From NCBI RefSeq assembly GCF_003967075.1, contig NZ_AP018665.1:62001-126000 (forward strand): a DNA stretch of 64,000 nucleotides, given 5' to 3'. This stretch comes from Sphingobium amiense (GTDB taxonomy: Bacteria > Pseudomonadota > Alphaproteobacteria > Sphingomonadales > Sphingomonadaceae). Shown here piece after piece: positions 1 through 8,602 of the stretch. A program made the translations under genes and the position numbers. The notes under the pieces were generated by a model. The model did no database searches, was not told the origin of the DNA, and worked only from the letters and a program-made list of their open reading frames with translations. Each line of letters begins with the position of its first letter. Within the stretch, counting starts at the first letter, position 1.

Positions 1-555
1 GCGATGCACGCCCGGGCGCTCGAGCAGGGATTGCTGCGTTACTGTCCGATCTGCGACGGCTTTGAAGTGACCGATCAGCGCGTCTGCGTTCTGGGGACTG
101 GCGAGCGCGGGGTGAAGGAGGCGATCTTCCTGCGCAGCTATTCCCGCGACCTGTCTCTGATCGCTCCGGCCGGCGCGCATGATCTGTCCGACGAGCAGAG
201 AATGGCGCTGCGCGATGCCGGAATCGCCGTCGTGGACGGGCCCTGCGCCAGCTTCGCGATCGGGGAGAACGCCATCGAGGTCGCGACGCCCGCCGGCACG
301 CAGACTTTCGCGAGCCTCTATCCTGCGCTTGGATCGACGATCCATTCTGAGCTGGCGGTCGATCTCGGCGCCAAGGCAACGGACGATGGCTGCCTGGTGG
401 TGGACAGCCACCAGCGCACCAGCGTGCCGGGCCTCTATGCGGCCGGCGACGTCGTCCTGGGGCTCGACCAGATCAGCCATGCAATGGGCGAAGGGGGAGT
501 CGCAGCGACCACCATTCGCAACGACCTTGCGGAGCGCTCGCCGCTTCGCCGATAA
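1..555 (+). CDS. Thioredoxin-reductase-like FAD/NAD(P) oxidoreductase, C-terminal part (5' end outside window)
   Basis: The reading frame is open at the window edge, so the gene starts upstream and only about 185 C-terminal residues are seen. Near its start is a CPICDGFE stretch, which matches the redox-active CxxC-D motif of low-molecular-weight thioredoxin reductases. Near the C-terminus the motif GLYAAGDVV is the conserved FAD-binding GD segment of this family. Between them a GTGERGVKEA stretch corresponds to the NAD(P)-binding loop. Expected activity is NAD(P)H-dependent reduction of a thioredoxin-like disulfide in the cytoplasm. The family is clear; whether it is the housekeeping TrxB or an accessory stress paralogue cannot be decided from this fragment. 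The ATG at position 4 is probably an internal methionine. Confidence 0.85.
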   Translation, partial: AMHARALEQGLLRYCPICDGFEVTDQRVCVLGTGERGVKEAIFLRSYSRDLSLIAPAGAHDLSDEQRMALRDAGIAVVDGPCASFAIGENAIEVATPAGTQTFASLYPALGSTIHSELAVDLGAKATDDGCLVVDSHQRTSVPGLYAAGDVVLGLDQISHAMGEGGVAATTIRNDLAERSPLRR

Positions 556-572
556 CCCCTGACCGTTCTTTG

Positions 573-589
573 AGGGGACGGGCCCCTTT
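573..589. terminator. Short GC hairpin between convergent genes
   Basis: Five-base arms AGGGG and CCCCT are separated by five bases and followed by TTT. The hairpin lies between the stop of the reductase (555) and the stop of the minus-strand gene at 589. It is weak and supported mainly by its position. Confidence 0.35.
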
Positions 590-852
590 CAGCCGTCCTT
601 GCCGCCCGAAATGACCGTGAACGGTGCCCCCTCGATGCCGCAGTTGCGGATCGCCTCCACGAACCCTTCCGTCATGAATCCCTCATAGCCCGGGACCAGA
701 TGGCCGCATTCCTCAACAAGATCGCCAAGGCTATCGGGACTATGGCGGCCCGACAGGAGCGCATCGCGGGCGAAGGCGCCCTGCAGCCGGATGAGATCGC
801 GCCTGAGGTCCTGGACCACCGTGGCCAAAGCGTCGAGATCTTCCTGGGCCAT
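589..852 (-). CDS. Hypothetical protein, 87 aa
   Basis: An 87-residue acidic, soluble protein with a helical N-terminal half (MAQEDLDALATVVQDLRRDL) and no transmembrane segment. I do not recognise a family. Composition looks protein-like rather than like an antisense shadow, and the frame is closed just before the hairpin at 573-589. No convincing ribosome binding site is visible ahead of the ATG at 852; a TATAGC box lies a few bases upstream, so a short or absent leader is possible. It is separate from the PilZ pair further along the same strand. Confidence 0.45.
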   Translation of the reverse strand: MAQEDLDALATVVQDLRRDLIRLQGAFARDALLSGRHSPDSLGDLVEECGHLVPGYEGFMTEGFVEAIRNCGIEGAPFTVISGGKDG

Positions 853-1222
853 GCACCGCTATAGCGCTTTACCGTAGCATTCGACAGCGTAATAAAATTT
901 CTCTCGTCCGGGCCGCAGCCGCCCGGGGCGGGGAACACCGCGATGAAGAACGAACATGTCGATACCGATCTTGGGCAGTACCATGCTGCCAAGGCTCTGC
1001 TCGCGCTCGCTCAGGCTGAAGACCGTGCCGCCGCTGCTGCTGCTTCGCCCGGTGAGCGCGGGCCATGCCGCGGCCTGCTGGATGGCGCTTCAGGAAATGT
1101 GGCGCCTCCTCTCCGGCCTGCCTGCCAAAGAGACGCTTCACTGACCAGATATCGAGCGACCCCTCCTGCAGACTTTCCTCGCCTCGCATTGTGGCGAGAC
1201 GCCGCGGGACGGGCGGCCATCG
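853..1222. other. Gap without a convincing gene
   Basis: About 370 bases carry overlapping open frames on both strands, but their products are Arg/Ala-rich, as expected for shadows in GC-rich DNA. One short plus-strand frame (956-1144) ends in a plausible helical sequence but has no good ribosome binding site. I see no RNA gene or repeat here. Confidence 0.5.
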
Positions 1223-1357
1223 TCAGGGGAGCAAGCGGACTGAGCTTTCGTGGAAGGAGAGCCAGCGCGCCCGCAGCGTTTCCGCGCTCGAACCGGTCCC
1301 CGCCATTCCGGCATAGCCCGCGCCGACGATCGCGGCCAGGAACAGAAATGTCTTCAT
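1223..1357 (-). CDS. Small secreted or membrane-anchored peptide, 44 aa
   Basis: The frame starts MKTFLFLAAIVGAGYAGMAG, a short basic start followed by a hydrophobic stretch typical of a signal peptide or single membrane anchor, and ends SVRLLP. Its ATG at 1357 overlaps the TGA of the PilZ gene by four bases (ATGA), so translation is probably coupled. No family is recognised. The coupling and the signal-like N-terminus are the only support; it could still be chance. Confidence 0.4.
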   Translation of the reverse strand: MKTFLFLAAIVGAGYAGMAGTGSSAETLRARWLSFHESSVRLLP

Positions 1358-1686
1358 GCCGGCTTTTCTTCCGCCGAAACCGTGCCGCGCAGCGCTACGA
1401 TATGATCGCGTAGCGGTTCGTAGAGCGGCCAGTCGAAGGATAATCCCGCCTCGTCGCCGGCGACCCAGCGTACTGTCGCGGGAATACCCTCCAGGCCTTC
1501 CAGGCGAAGGGTTACCATTTGTGCGGGAGCGACCCGCTGGCCCCTGGTCACCAGGCAGCAGCCGCCCCGCGACAGGTTGGAGACGTGCCCGGCGATCTTG
1601 CTGCGGAATGTTCGGCAGACGGCCGTGGCCGCAATCGCCTCACGCGGAAACTGTCTTTCATCGCTCTTGCCGGCCGCATGGTTCAC
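1354..1686 (-). CDS. PilZ-domain protein, 110 aa
   Basis: A single small PilZ-type domain. It begins with a basic segment (DERQFPREAI) where the RxxxR c-di-GMP-binding box of PilZ would sit, followed by the HVSNLSRGGC stretch that matches the conserved (D/N)xSxxG motif. The later part (ATVRWVAGDEAGLSF) fits the closing beta strands. PilZ proteins bind cyclic di-GMP and act as effectors. The window also encodes a GGDEF protein (60620) and a broken HD-GYP gene (7660), which gives a signalling context without proving a circuit. The first arginines are atypical, so ligand binding is not certain. It is coupled by overlap to the small gene at 1223-1357. Confidence 0.75.
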   Translation of the reverse strand: MNHAAGKSDERQFPREAIAATAVCRTFRSKIAGHVSNLSRGGCCLVTRGQRVAPAQMVTLRLEGLEGIPATVRWVAGDEAGLSFDWPLYEPLRDHIVALRGTVSAEEKPA

Positions 1687-1777
1687 ATGTCGCCCCCCGT
1701 ACGGCCCTGTCTGCGCCAGCTGTGTAAAGGATCGGTGAAGGGCGCCCTTTCCGCGCAGAATTGGCCTTGCCGGGCGG

Positions 1778-2557
1778 TCAGGACGCGGCGGCGACTTCGA
1801 CGGTCTGGCTGTTCAGGACGGCGCGGCCATAAGCGGTGAGGAACGCGACGTCGGCTGCATCCCGGCCCACGCCGATCTTGGCAATTGCGGCTTCCTGCGC
1901 CATGCCGGTTGCATCGACCAGATGCCATTCGCCGCCCAGGAACACCTCTGCCACCGCATGAAAATCCTGGGGCTCGACGCCGAGCGCATAGACGCTGGCG
2001 ATACGCGCCGGGATCCCCGCGGCCCGCACCAGGGTGATCAGAACATGGGCATAGTCGCGGCAGATGCCCTGCCGGCGAATGAAGGTGTCGGCGGCGGTTG
2101 TGTCCGACGTACTGGCGCCCGGCACATAGCTGAAGTGGCCATGGACCCAATCGCGCATGGCAATGACTTTCTGGCCGCCCTCCAGACTATCGAATTCAGC
2201 GCAGACGAAGGACTGGAACTGGTCGGACGGACAATAGCGCGAGGGCATCAGATATTGTGCGGTTTCGCCCGGCAACTGGTGGGGCGGGATCGCTGGCAGC
2301 GCCAGGCAATCGTCGAGGATTCGGTTGATCGAAACCGTCGCATGGTAGTCGACGCGCAGTTCGCTGCCGACGCGCACCCAGATCCGCTCCCCGATCATAT
2401 CGTGCGCGGCGACACGCGCGAAATGATCCGTCTCCGACAGGTCGATGTGCGCTTCCTCGATCGATTGCTCGGGGATCGCCGCGGCTTCGAGCTGCAGGAG
2501 GACGTCTGTCGGCCGGTCGAACCGATAGTCGAGCTGGGCATGAATGGCGATCTCCAT
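1778..2557 (-). CDS. Transglutaminase-like cysteine protease family protein
   Basis: The protein has the transglutaminase-core signature: a cysteine in RRQGICRDYAHVLITLVRAA, a histidine in GVEPQDFHAVAEVFL and an aspartate in GEWHLVDATG, giving the Cys-His-Asp triad. An N-terminal beta-rich segment (AQLDYRFDRPTDVLLQLEAA) matches the domain that precedes this core in bacterial members. Length is 259 residues. The ATG at 2557 is preferred because AAGGA lies a few bases upstream; the frame can be read 21 codons further but without a site. Bacterial homologues are thought to act as proteases or on peptide/peptidoglycan substrates; the substrate is unknown. It is transcribed away from ubiB. Confidence 0.8.
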   Translation of the reverse strand: MEIAIHAQLDYRFDRPTDVLLQLEAAAIPEQSIEEAHIDLSETDHFARVAAHDMIGERIWVRVGSELRVDYHATVSINRILDDCLALPAIPPHQLPGETAQYLMPSRYCPSDQFQSFVCAEFDSLEGGQKVIAMRDWVHGHFSYVPGASTSDTTAADTFIRRQGICRDYAHVLITLVRAAGIPARIASVYALGVEPQDFHAVAEVFLGGEWHLVDATGMAQEAAIAKIGVGRDAADVAFLTAYGRAVLNSQTVEVAAAS

Positions 2558-2712
2558 CAGGATCCTTCGCGTAGCAAGGCGCAGCCCTGCACGACGCGCG
2601 GGATGGCTCTCACGAAACACGCCCTTGCTTCCTACGTTCCTGCCGGCGCACCGCGACCCTCGCGAAAACGTCGCCCCTTCGTTTCCGGTGCGCAGCCCCT
2701 ATCTCTGGGGCC

Positions 2713-4218
2713 ATGTTGAAAAGCTTGATGGTAGCGGCCCGAGATCGGGACCGCCTTGCCGAGGTCACCGGGGTCCTGGCGCGCTATGGCCTCGACACGG
2801 CGATCGACCGGCTCGGCCTGGGCGGAAAGGATGCCCTTTCGGGCGAGGCAGCGGCGCTGCCCGCACGCACACGGCTGGCGCTGGAGGAATTGGGTCCCAC
2901 CTTCGTCAAGCTCGGGCAAATTCTCGCCACGCGCAGCGATCTTCTTCCTCCCGACTGGATCACCGAATTGGAGCGGCTTCACAGCCAGGCGGCGACCCTC
3001 CCGTTCGAAATGGTGCGGCCCACCATCGAGGAGGCTTTGGGAGAACCTGTCGGCAAGGCGTTCGCCGCGTTCGATCCCGAGCCGCTTGCCGCCGCTTCGA
3101 TGGCGCAGGTCCACCGCGCCCACCTGCACGATGGTCGCGCCATCGTCCTCAAGGTCCGGCGGCCCGGCATCCGTCCCCGCATGGAAGCGGATCTGCGCCT
3201 CATCGCCGAGTTCGCGGCGGTACTCGAGCGGGCCAGTGCGGAAATCCGGCGCTTTGCGCCCACCGCGCTCGTCCAACAGCTCGCTTCCGCAATCCTGGAG
3301 GAACTCGACTTCACCAACGAGGCCCGCAATGCCGACCGCTTGCGCGCCGATCTCGCCGGCAACGCGCAGGTCGTCATTCCCCGGATCCACTGGGAATGGA
3401 CCTCGGAAACGCTGCTCGCCATGGACTATATCGAAGGGGTCGCGCCGCGCTCGGCAGAGGCCCTCGTCCAGGCGGACATCGATCCCCACGCGATCGCATC
3501 GCTCGGCGCCCAGGTCGTGCTCGACATGGTCCTTCTCACCGGGCGGTTCCATGCCGATCCCCACCCCGGCAATCTCCTGTGCTTGCCCGGAAACCGCCTC
3601 GCCTTGCTGGATCTAGGCCTGATTGGCCATGTCAGCCCCCGGCGCCGGGAAGAGCTTTTGCGCTTCGTCCAGGCTATCAATATCGGAGATCCGCAGGCCT
3701 TGGCGGAGACGCTCGCCCTATGGTCCGCCGGTGAGAGCCCGCCTCGCGAGCGGCTCCTTCTGGCGGCCGAACAGCTTGTCGCCCGCCATGGCGGCATGCG
3801 CCTGGTGCTCGCCACCCTGGTCAACGATTTTTTCGCGCTCATGCGGCAGGAGCGGCTGACCGTCCTGCCCGACCTGCTGCTTATCTTCAAGGCACTGGTG
3901 ACGCTCGATGGCGTGCTCGCCAACATCGCCCCCGGCTTCGACCTGACCCTTGCCCTGCGGCAGGCTGCCGGGCGCATCGTTGCCTCGCGGCTCGATCCCG
4001 CTGCCTGGACCCCGGTACTCCAAGGTCTGCTGCTCGAGATCACAAGGATCGGGCAGGATGGCCCGCGGCTGCTGAGGCTGATCATCGAGCGGCTGGAGCG
4101 CGATCAGTTCATCCCTCTGCAGCGTGGGGGCACGGAGATCGCCGCGGCCGGGCGGTGGATCGCGGGCGCCATTGTCGCAGGATCCCTCATCCTCGCGACC
4201 GCTCTGGCGCTTTTCTAA
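2713..4218 (+). CDS. ubiB: UbiB/ABC1-family atypical kinase
   Basis: This 501-residue protein belongs to the ABC1/ADCK/UbiB family, which supports ubiquinone biosynthesis. The family's KxGQ motif is present as FVKLGQILATRSDLLP, followed by a kinase-like lobe with AASMAQVHRA (the Ala-rich loop), ADPHPGNLL (catalytic loop) and LLDLGLIGHV (metal-binding DxG). The C-terminus has a hydrophobic stretch (IAGAIVAGSLILATALALF) predicted to anchor it in the inner membrane. The gene stands alone here, without other ubi genes, so it may be an accessory copy. It is followed by a hairpin terminator at 4238. Confidence 0.88.
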   Translation: MLKSLMVAARDRDRLAEVTGVLARYGLDTAIDRLGLGGKDALSGEAAALPARTRLALEELGPTFVKLGQILATRSDLLPPDWITELERLHSQAATLPFEMVRPTIEEALGEPVGKAFAAFDPEPLAAASMAQVHRAHLHDGRAIVLKVRRPGIRPRMEADLRLIAEFAAVLERASAEIRRFAPTALVQQLASAILEELDFTNEARNADRLRADLAGNAQVVIPRIHWEWTSETLLAMDYIEGVAPRSAEALVQADIDPHAIASLGAQVVLDMVLLTGRFHADPHPGNLLCLPGNRLALLDLGLIGHVSPRRREELLRFVQAINIGDPQALAETLALWSAGESPPRERLLLAAEQLVARHGGMRLVLATLVNDFFALMRQERLTVLPDLLLIFKALVTLDGVLANIAPGFDLTLALRQAAGRIVASRLDPAAWTPVLQGLLLEITRIGQDGPRLLRLIIERLERDQFIPLQRGGTEIAAAGRWIAGAIVAGSLILATALALF

Positions 4219-4237
4219 GGCGACCCGATGGAGGCTC

Positions 4238-4257
4238 GCCGCTTCGCGGCTGCCTTT
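4238..4257 (+). terminator. Rho-independent terminator after ubiB
   Basis: A perfect GCCGC-TTC-GCGGC hairpin (4238-4250) is followed closely by TGCCTTTTC. It sits 20 bases after the ubiB stop and just before the converging response-regulator remnant. Confidence 0.55.
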
Positions 4258-4586
4258 TCAGGCGGCCGAGAGGGGGTCTTCGATCACGCGGAGCAATTCG
4301 CGATGGTCGACCGGCTTCGAGACAAAGACAGCATCGTTGGGCAACGCGCCTTGCTCAGGCCGAACGGCGCCTGAGGAAACGATAAGAGCGATGGGAGGAT
4401 AGGCATCGCGAATATAGCGCGCCAGGCGCAAGCCATCCATCGATCCGGGCATCTGGATATCGGTGACGACGATCCGGATCGAGGGCAGCGCCTGCAGGAC
4501 CTCAAGAGCCTAGGCGGCGTTGGAAGCCTCCTCAACCGTATAGCTCTCGCCCTCCAGGAGATCGACAAGGATCATCCGGAGCACCG
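4258..4586 (-). pseudogene. CheY-like response-regulator receiver domain, 5'-truncated and with an internal stop
   Basis: The minus frame encodes the C-terminal two thirds of a receiver domain: MILVDLLEGESYTVEEASNA, then IRIVVTDIQMPGSMDGLRLA with the phospho-acceptor aspartate, and the conserved lysine in AVFVSKPVDHREL. A TAG codon at 4510-4512 interrupts it where CAG would fit the family, so one C-to-T change would explain the stop. The first 20 or so residues with the acidic pocket are missing because the gene joins an antiporter fragment near 4587. It is therefore dead twice over. A short product could start at the methionine after the stop (4452), but it would lack half the fold. Confidence 0.8.
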
Positions 4587-4754
4587 GAATATCTGCGGGT
4601 CGAGCGTGACCCGCCAGTCCGCGGCCAACCCGATGAGCGCTCCAAGTCCAATCTGAAACAACGGCCGGGGCAAGGGCAAGGGCAGCATTCGGGACAGTAT
4701 GCCGCTCAGGATCACCGCGAGCAGCAAAAGCAAGACGATCGAGATGACTTCCAA
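4587..4754 (-). pseudogene. 5' fragment of a CPA1-type Na+/H+ antiporter
   Basis: The first 56 codons (MEVISIVLLLLLAVILSGIL ... PLPRPLFQIGLGALIG ... TLDPQIF) match the first helices of bacterial CPA1 monovalent cation/proton antiporters. Homology stops abruptly after DPQIF, where the next residues should begin a third hydrophobic segment; instead the DNA continues as the receiver fragment in another frame and stops four codons later. This indicates a deletion that joined the head of one gene to the tail of another. The normal protein is several hundred residues long, so no transport function remains. Confidence 0.75.
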
Positions 4755-4785
4755 CAGGGTTCCTCTTTCTTAGCGCCAGGCAGGC

Positions 4786-5094
4786 TCAGCGCTTACGGAC
4801 GAATTCGGCGCGCAAAACGAGGCCCTTGATGCCCTCGTAGCGGCAATCGATTTCCTGGGCGTCGCCGGTCAGGCGAATGGACTTGATGAGCGTGCCGCGC
4901 TTGAGCGTTTGGTTGGCGCCCTTGACGGTAAGGTCCTTGATCAAGGTGACGCTGTCGCCATCGGCAAGAACATTGCCTACGGCATCGCGCACTTCGACCG
5001 CATCGCCCGGGTCTACCGCGCGGGCCTTCGCATCCTGCGGGCTGATCCATTCGCCGGATGCTTCATCATACACATAGTCGTCCGAACTGCTCAT
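4786..5094 (-). CDS. PhnA/YjdM-family protein, 102 aa
   Basis: The C-terminal two thirds (VLADGDSVTLIKDLTVKGAN ... TLKRGTLIKSIRLTGD ... IDCRYEGIKGLVLRAEFVRK) is the SH3-like PhnA domain. The N-terminal zinc ribbon of longer homologues is replaced by a short segment containing YVYDEASGEW. Despite the historic link to phosphonate operons, the molecular role of the family is not settled, and no phosphonate genes are nearby. The third of three adjacent ATG codons (5094) is chosen because AAGGG lies about six bases upstream of it; an overlapping GTG at 5112 would couple it to the XRE gene. It probably shares a transcript with that regulator. Confidence 0.8.
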   Translation of the reverse strand: MSSSDDYVYDEASGEWISPQDAKARAVDPGDAVEVRDAVGNVLADGDSVTLIKDLTVKGANQTLKRGTLIKSIRLTGDAQEIDCRYEGIKGLVLRAEFVRKR

Positions 5095-5108
5095 CATCAT
5101 CCCTTGGT

Positions 5109-5432
5109 TCACTGCGGCGGCGTCGCGCCGGCCTCTTCCTGGTCGTACAACAGCGACGGCACGGTGCCGGCGGAGCGACCGGACTTCGTCTCGCGCAGGC
5201 GCACGCCGCGTCCCACCCCGCTGCTCGGCGCGTTCTCGCCGAGCAGTTCAATGCCGGCGCTTTCAAGCGCGCCGATCACTTTTACCAAGGTGTCGACCAC
5301 GCCGCGAACCTGCCCCTCCGAGGCTTCCATGCGCTGGATGGTCGGCAGCGAAAGCTGCGCGAGCTGGGCGAGTTGGCGCTGGTCAATCCCGAGAAGGGCG
5401 CGAGCCGCACGCATTTGTTGCGAAGTGATCAT
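5109..5432 (-). CDS. XRE-family helix-turn-helix regulator, 107 aa
   Basis: Residues 1-60 form a Cro/CI-type HTH: ITSQQMRAARALLGIDQRQL, AQLAQLSLPTIQRMEASEGQ. The remainder is a short tail without a recognisable ligand domain. The gene diverges from pckA, with about 97 bases between the start codons, and overlaps the start region of the PhnA-like gene. It may regulate itself, phnA or pckA; the sequence does not decide. Confidence 0.8.
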   Translation of the reverse strand: MITSQQMRAARALLGIDQRQLAQLAQLSLPTIQRMEASEGQVRGVVDTLVKVIGALESAGIELLGENAPSSGVGRGVRLRETKSGRSAGTVPSLLYDQEEAGATPPQ

Positions 5433-5529
5433 GCGCCCTCATGACGTATGAAACATCAAATTGCAATCTTATCCAATCACAGATCATGTGTGATAAGGCT
5501 TGCTAAACCAGACTCTTAAGGATCGACAA

Positions 5530-7137
5530 TTGGCCTCCCAAGTTTTTCCCATCGCTTTCGCGCCTCGAGCTTCCAGCACGCTGCATCGCAATCTGGGCAC
5601 CGCGCCCCTGATCGAGCAGGCGCCGCGCCGGGGAGAGGGCGTGCTTTCGCGCGACGGAGCCTTCGTTGTCGCAACGGGCAAGCACACCGGCCGTTCCGCG
5701 CAGGACAAGTTCATCGTCCAGGATGGCGAGACCGAGGCGGCGATCTGGTGGGGCAAGACCAATGTTCCCATGTCGCCCGAGCATTTCGCGGCGCTCAAGC
5801 AAGACTTCCTGGGCGCGCTGGGCGCCAAGGACACCGTCTTTCTTCAGGATCTCTTCGGGGGCTCGCAGAGCGAGCATCGCATTGCGGTACGGGTCTACAC
5901 CGAGCTCGCCTGGCACAGTCTCTTTGTTCGGACCCTGCTGGTTCGTCCCAGCACCGATGAGCTCGCGACGTTCGTGCCTGAATATACGATCATCGACCTG
6001 CCGAGCTTCCGGGCCGATCCTGAACGCCATGGCTGCCGCAGCGAAACCGTGATCGCGGTCAATTTCGCGCAGAAGCTCATTCTGATCGGCGGTACGGCCT
6101 ATGCCGGCGAGATGAAGAAGTCCGTCTTCAGTCTCCTCAATTACTTGCTGCCCGAGAAAGGCGTGATGCCGATGCATTGCTCGGCCAACATTGGCCCCAA
6201 GGGTGACACCGCCGTCTTCTTCGGCCTTTCGGGGACCGGCAAGACGACCTTGTCGGCAGATGCGAGCCGCACGCTGATCGGCGACGACGAGCATGGCTGG
6301 TCGGACAGCGCCATCTTCAACTTCGAGGGCGGCTGCTATGCTAAGGTGATCCGTCTGTCGGCCGAGGCGGAGCCCGAGATCTACGCCACTACGCGCCGCT
6401 TCGGCACGATCCTCGAAAATGTGGTGATCGATCCTGAAACGCGGATCATCGACCTGGATGATGACAGTCTCGCCGAAAACAGCCGGGCCTCCTATCCGAT
6501 CGAATTCATTCCCAACGCGTCGGCCGACAATCTCGGGCCTGTACCCCGCAACATCATCTTCCTGACGGCCGATGCCTACGGCGTCCTGCCTTCAATTGCG
6601 CGGCTGACGCCCGAGCAGGCCATGTATCATTTCCTCTCGGGCTACACCGCGCGCGTGGCAGGCACCGAGATCGGCGTGACCGAACCGACCGCAACCTTTT
6701 CCACCTGCTTCGGCGCGCCGTTCATGCCGCGTCATCCGTCCGTCTACGGCAATCTGCTCAAGGATCGCATCGCGCGAGGTGACGTCAAATGCTGGCTCGT
6801 CAACACGGGCTGGACCGGCGGGAGCTACGGCACCGGCAAACGCATGCCGATCAAGGTGACCCGCGCTCTTCTCAATGCCGCGCTCGATGGCAATCTCGAC
6901 GGCGTCACCTGCCGGATCGACCCGATCTTTCGGTTTCAGGTTCCCGTCGCCGCGCCCGATGTCGACGACACCATCCTCGACCCGCGCGAAACATGGGCGG
7001 ACAAGGCTGCCTATGACGCAACCGCGGCCAAGCTCGCGCGCCTGTTCGCCGAGAATTTCGTGCAGTTCGAGGATGCCATCGATCTCTCCGTCCGCAATGC
7101 CGGGCCGCGCGTCGAACTTCACGCCGCCGACGCTTGA
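5530..7137 (+). CDS. pckA: Phosphoenolpyruvate carboxykinase (ATP)
   Basis: The enzyme converts oxaloacetate and ATP to phosphoenolpyruvate, CO2 and ADP, the entry step of gluconeogenesis. Diagnostic motifs are present: the substrate-site segment [16 protein letters not shown], the kinase-1a P-loop [13 protein letters not shown], the metal-binding LIGDDEHGW and the adenine-site [15 protein letters not shown]. Length (about 535 residues) is normal. No ATG is available at the 5' end. A TTG at 5530 with AAGGA about eight bases upstream is preferred over the TTG at 5500. It is divergent from the XRE regulator. The gene is usually chromosomal, so its presence here suggests either a chromosomal flank or a captured copy. 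Confidence 0.95.
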   Translation: MASQVFPIAFAPRASSTLHRNLGTAPLIEQAPRRGEGVLSRDGAFVVATGKHTGRSAQDKFIVQDGETEAAIWWGKTNVPMSPEHFAALKQDFLGALGAKDTVFLQDLFGGSQSEHRIAVRVYTELAWHSLFVRTLLVRPSTDELATFVPEYTIIDLPSFRADPERHGCRSETVIAVNFAQKLILIGGTAYAGEMKKSVFSLLNYLLPEKGVMPMHCSANIGPKGDTAVFFGLSGTGKTTLSADASRTLIGDDEHGWSDSAIFNFEGGCYAKVIRLSAEAEPEIYATTRRFGTILENVVIDPETRIIDLDDDSLAENSRASYPIEFIPNASADNLGPVPRNIIFLTADAYGVLPSIARLTPEQAMYHFLSGYTARVAGTEIGVTEPTATFSTCFGAPFMPRHPSVYGNLLKDRIARGDVKCWLVNTGWTGGSYGTGKRMPIKVTRALLNAALDGNLDGVTCRIDPIFRFQVPVAAPDVDDTILDPRETWADKAAYDATAAKLARLFAENFVQFEDAIDLSVRNAGPRVELHAADA

Positions 7138-7195
7138 TCACCAACGTCTCGATAAGGGAACGGCCTTCCAGCCTGCTTGTGCTATGACAAGAACC

Positions 7196-7615
7196 ATGAC
7201 CACCGCGATTCTCCACGCTTTCGAGATAGGCATCGATCCCTCCGACATCGACTTCATGGGTCACGTCAACAATGCCAGCTACCTCAAATGGGTACAGGAT
7301 GCCGTACTCGATCACTGGCGCTCGCTCGCACCCAGGGAGGCCGTCGCGGCCCATCTCTGGGTCGCGCTCAAGCATGAGATCACCTATCGGCGTCCGACCT
7401 TTCTCGACGACCGCGTCATCGCCGCGGTCCTGCTGGAAAAGGTTCAGGGCGCCCGCGCCTTCTACGATACGGTGATCCGCCGAGGCGAAGAGGTGCTCGC
7501 CGAAGTGAAGTCGAGCTGGTGCTGCATCGATGCGGCCACCCTGCGTCCCGCCCGCCTGGCGCGGGAGGTGATCCAGCACTTTTTCACCGCCGATCCCCCT
7601 GGCGCTGCAGCTTGA
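7196..7615 (+). CDS. Acyl-CoA thioesterase, 4HBT hotdog fold
   Basis: The protein of about 139 residues carries the 4-hydroxybenzoyl-CoA thioesterase signature: the aspartate in IDPSDIDFMGHVNNASYLKW, followed by the usual hotdog strand order (HEITYRRPTFLDDRVIAAVL, GARAFYDTVIRRGEEVLAEV). It should hydrolyse an acyl-CoA thioester; the acyl group is unknown. Start could be the ATG at 7184 or at 7196; neither has a strong ribosome site. It lies 58 bases after pckA on the same strand and may be read through from it. Confidence 0.82.
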   Translation: MTTAILHAFEIGIDPSDIDFMGHVNNASYLKWVQDAVLDHWRSLAPREAVAAHLWVALKHEITYRRPTFLDDRVIAAVLLEKVQGARAFYDTVIRRGEEVLAEVKSSWCCIDAATLRPARLAREVIQHFFTADPPGAAA

Positions 7616-7659
7616 ACATAGCTGCCCACCAGCCCGTCTGGGGGCATCCGAACCGAATA

Positions 7660-8385
7660 ATGAGCTTCCGGTATAAGATGTCCGTTCCGGGCACCGTCCT
7701 CGACAAGCCGGGCTCGCTGAACAATGACGAATTCGAGATCATCCGCGCGCATCCGCAAAAAGGGCACGAGCTTCTGCTGATGACCGAGGGCATCTCACCC
7801 ATCGCCCTCGATGTCTGCCTGCACCATCACGAACGCGTCGACGGCACCGGCTACCCGTTCGGTCTGACCGCGGAGCAACTCTCGCTTCATGCACGCATGG
7901 GCGCGGTGTGCGACGTCTATGATGCGGTAACCTCCCGGCGCCCCTACAAGGATCCCTGGACGCCGTCCGATGCCTTGGCGAAAATGCTCGAATGGGAGGG
8001 CCATTTCGATCCCCACGTGCTCGATGCCTTCATCTCCAGCATCGGCATTTATCCTGTGGGCACACTCGTGCGCCTGCGCACCAATCGGCTCGGGATCGTC
8101 GTCGCCGGTAATGCGCGCGAACCGACCATGCCCGCCGTGCGCGCTTTCTTCTCCACGATGGAGCGCGAGTTCCTGCCGCCCGAAACCTTCATCTGCTCGG
8201 CGACCCTGAAAGGCGATGCCGCAATTGGTATCGAAAACGGCGAGGCGTGGTTCGGTCCGCGATGGCCCATTATCCAGGCGTTCGTGCTCGATAATCGCAT
8301 GCCGACGGCCGATCTGATCGGGACCGGCCAAGCCAACATCGCTTCGCCGGCACTGGACCAACCGCGCGTCGCGACGGGAAATTGA
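7660..8385 (+). pseudogene. HD-GYP c-di-GMP phosphodiesterase fragment lacking the HD residues
   Basis: From KMSVPGTVLDKPGSLNNDEF onward this matches the second half of an HD-GYP domain, with the intact HHHERVDGTGYPFG signature and MGAVCDVYDAVTSRRPYKDP. The residues that should precede, including the His-Asp metal pair and the end of the HDxGK motif, are absent: homology begins exactly at the lysine of that motif. Upstream DNA reads as unrelated sequence. The ATG at 7660 could make a 241-residue product, but it would lack catalytic metal ligands. It is most simply a 5'-deleted gene; a c-di-GMP-binding or regulatory role of the remnant is possible but unsupported. Confidence 0.75.
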
Positions 8386-8602
8386 TCGTTCTGGGTCACA
8401 GTTGCCGCCGCGATGCCGACGGTGCCCTCATCGCTACATGCTGACGCAAATCTCTGAAGAACGGGCCTTGGCTTTGCGAGTGGCTTGCCCTCTCGAAGCC
8501 CCCCAGTTTCCGCGACTCTGCGTGACGTTTGGGGGCTCTTTCGTCTAGAGAGGGACAGAGAATGCCATGCGGCATCCGCCAGCATGGCCCGCGGGCAAAG
8601 AC

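Noticed and set aside
943..1413. Long plus-strand open frame opposite the PilZ region
   Set aside because: Product is Arg/Ala/Pro-rich and overlaps the well-supported minus-strand PilZ gene and small peptide; reads as a shadow.
5468..5497. Possible operator dyad (CTTATC...GATAAG) upstream of pckA
   Set aside because: The inner and outer matching arms do not share one centre, so it is not a clean palindrome.
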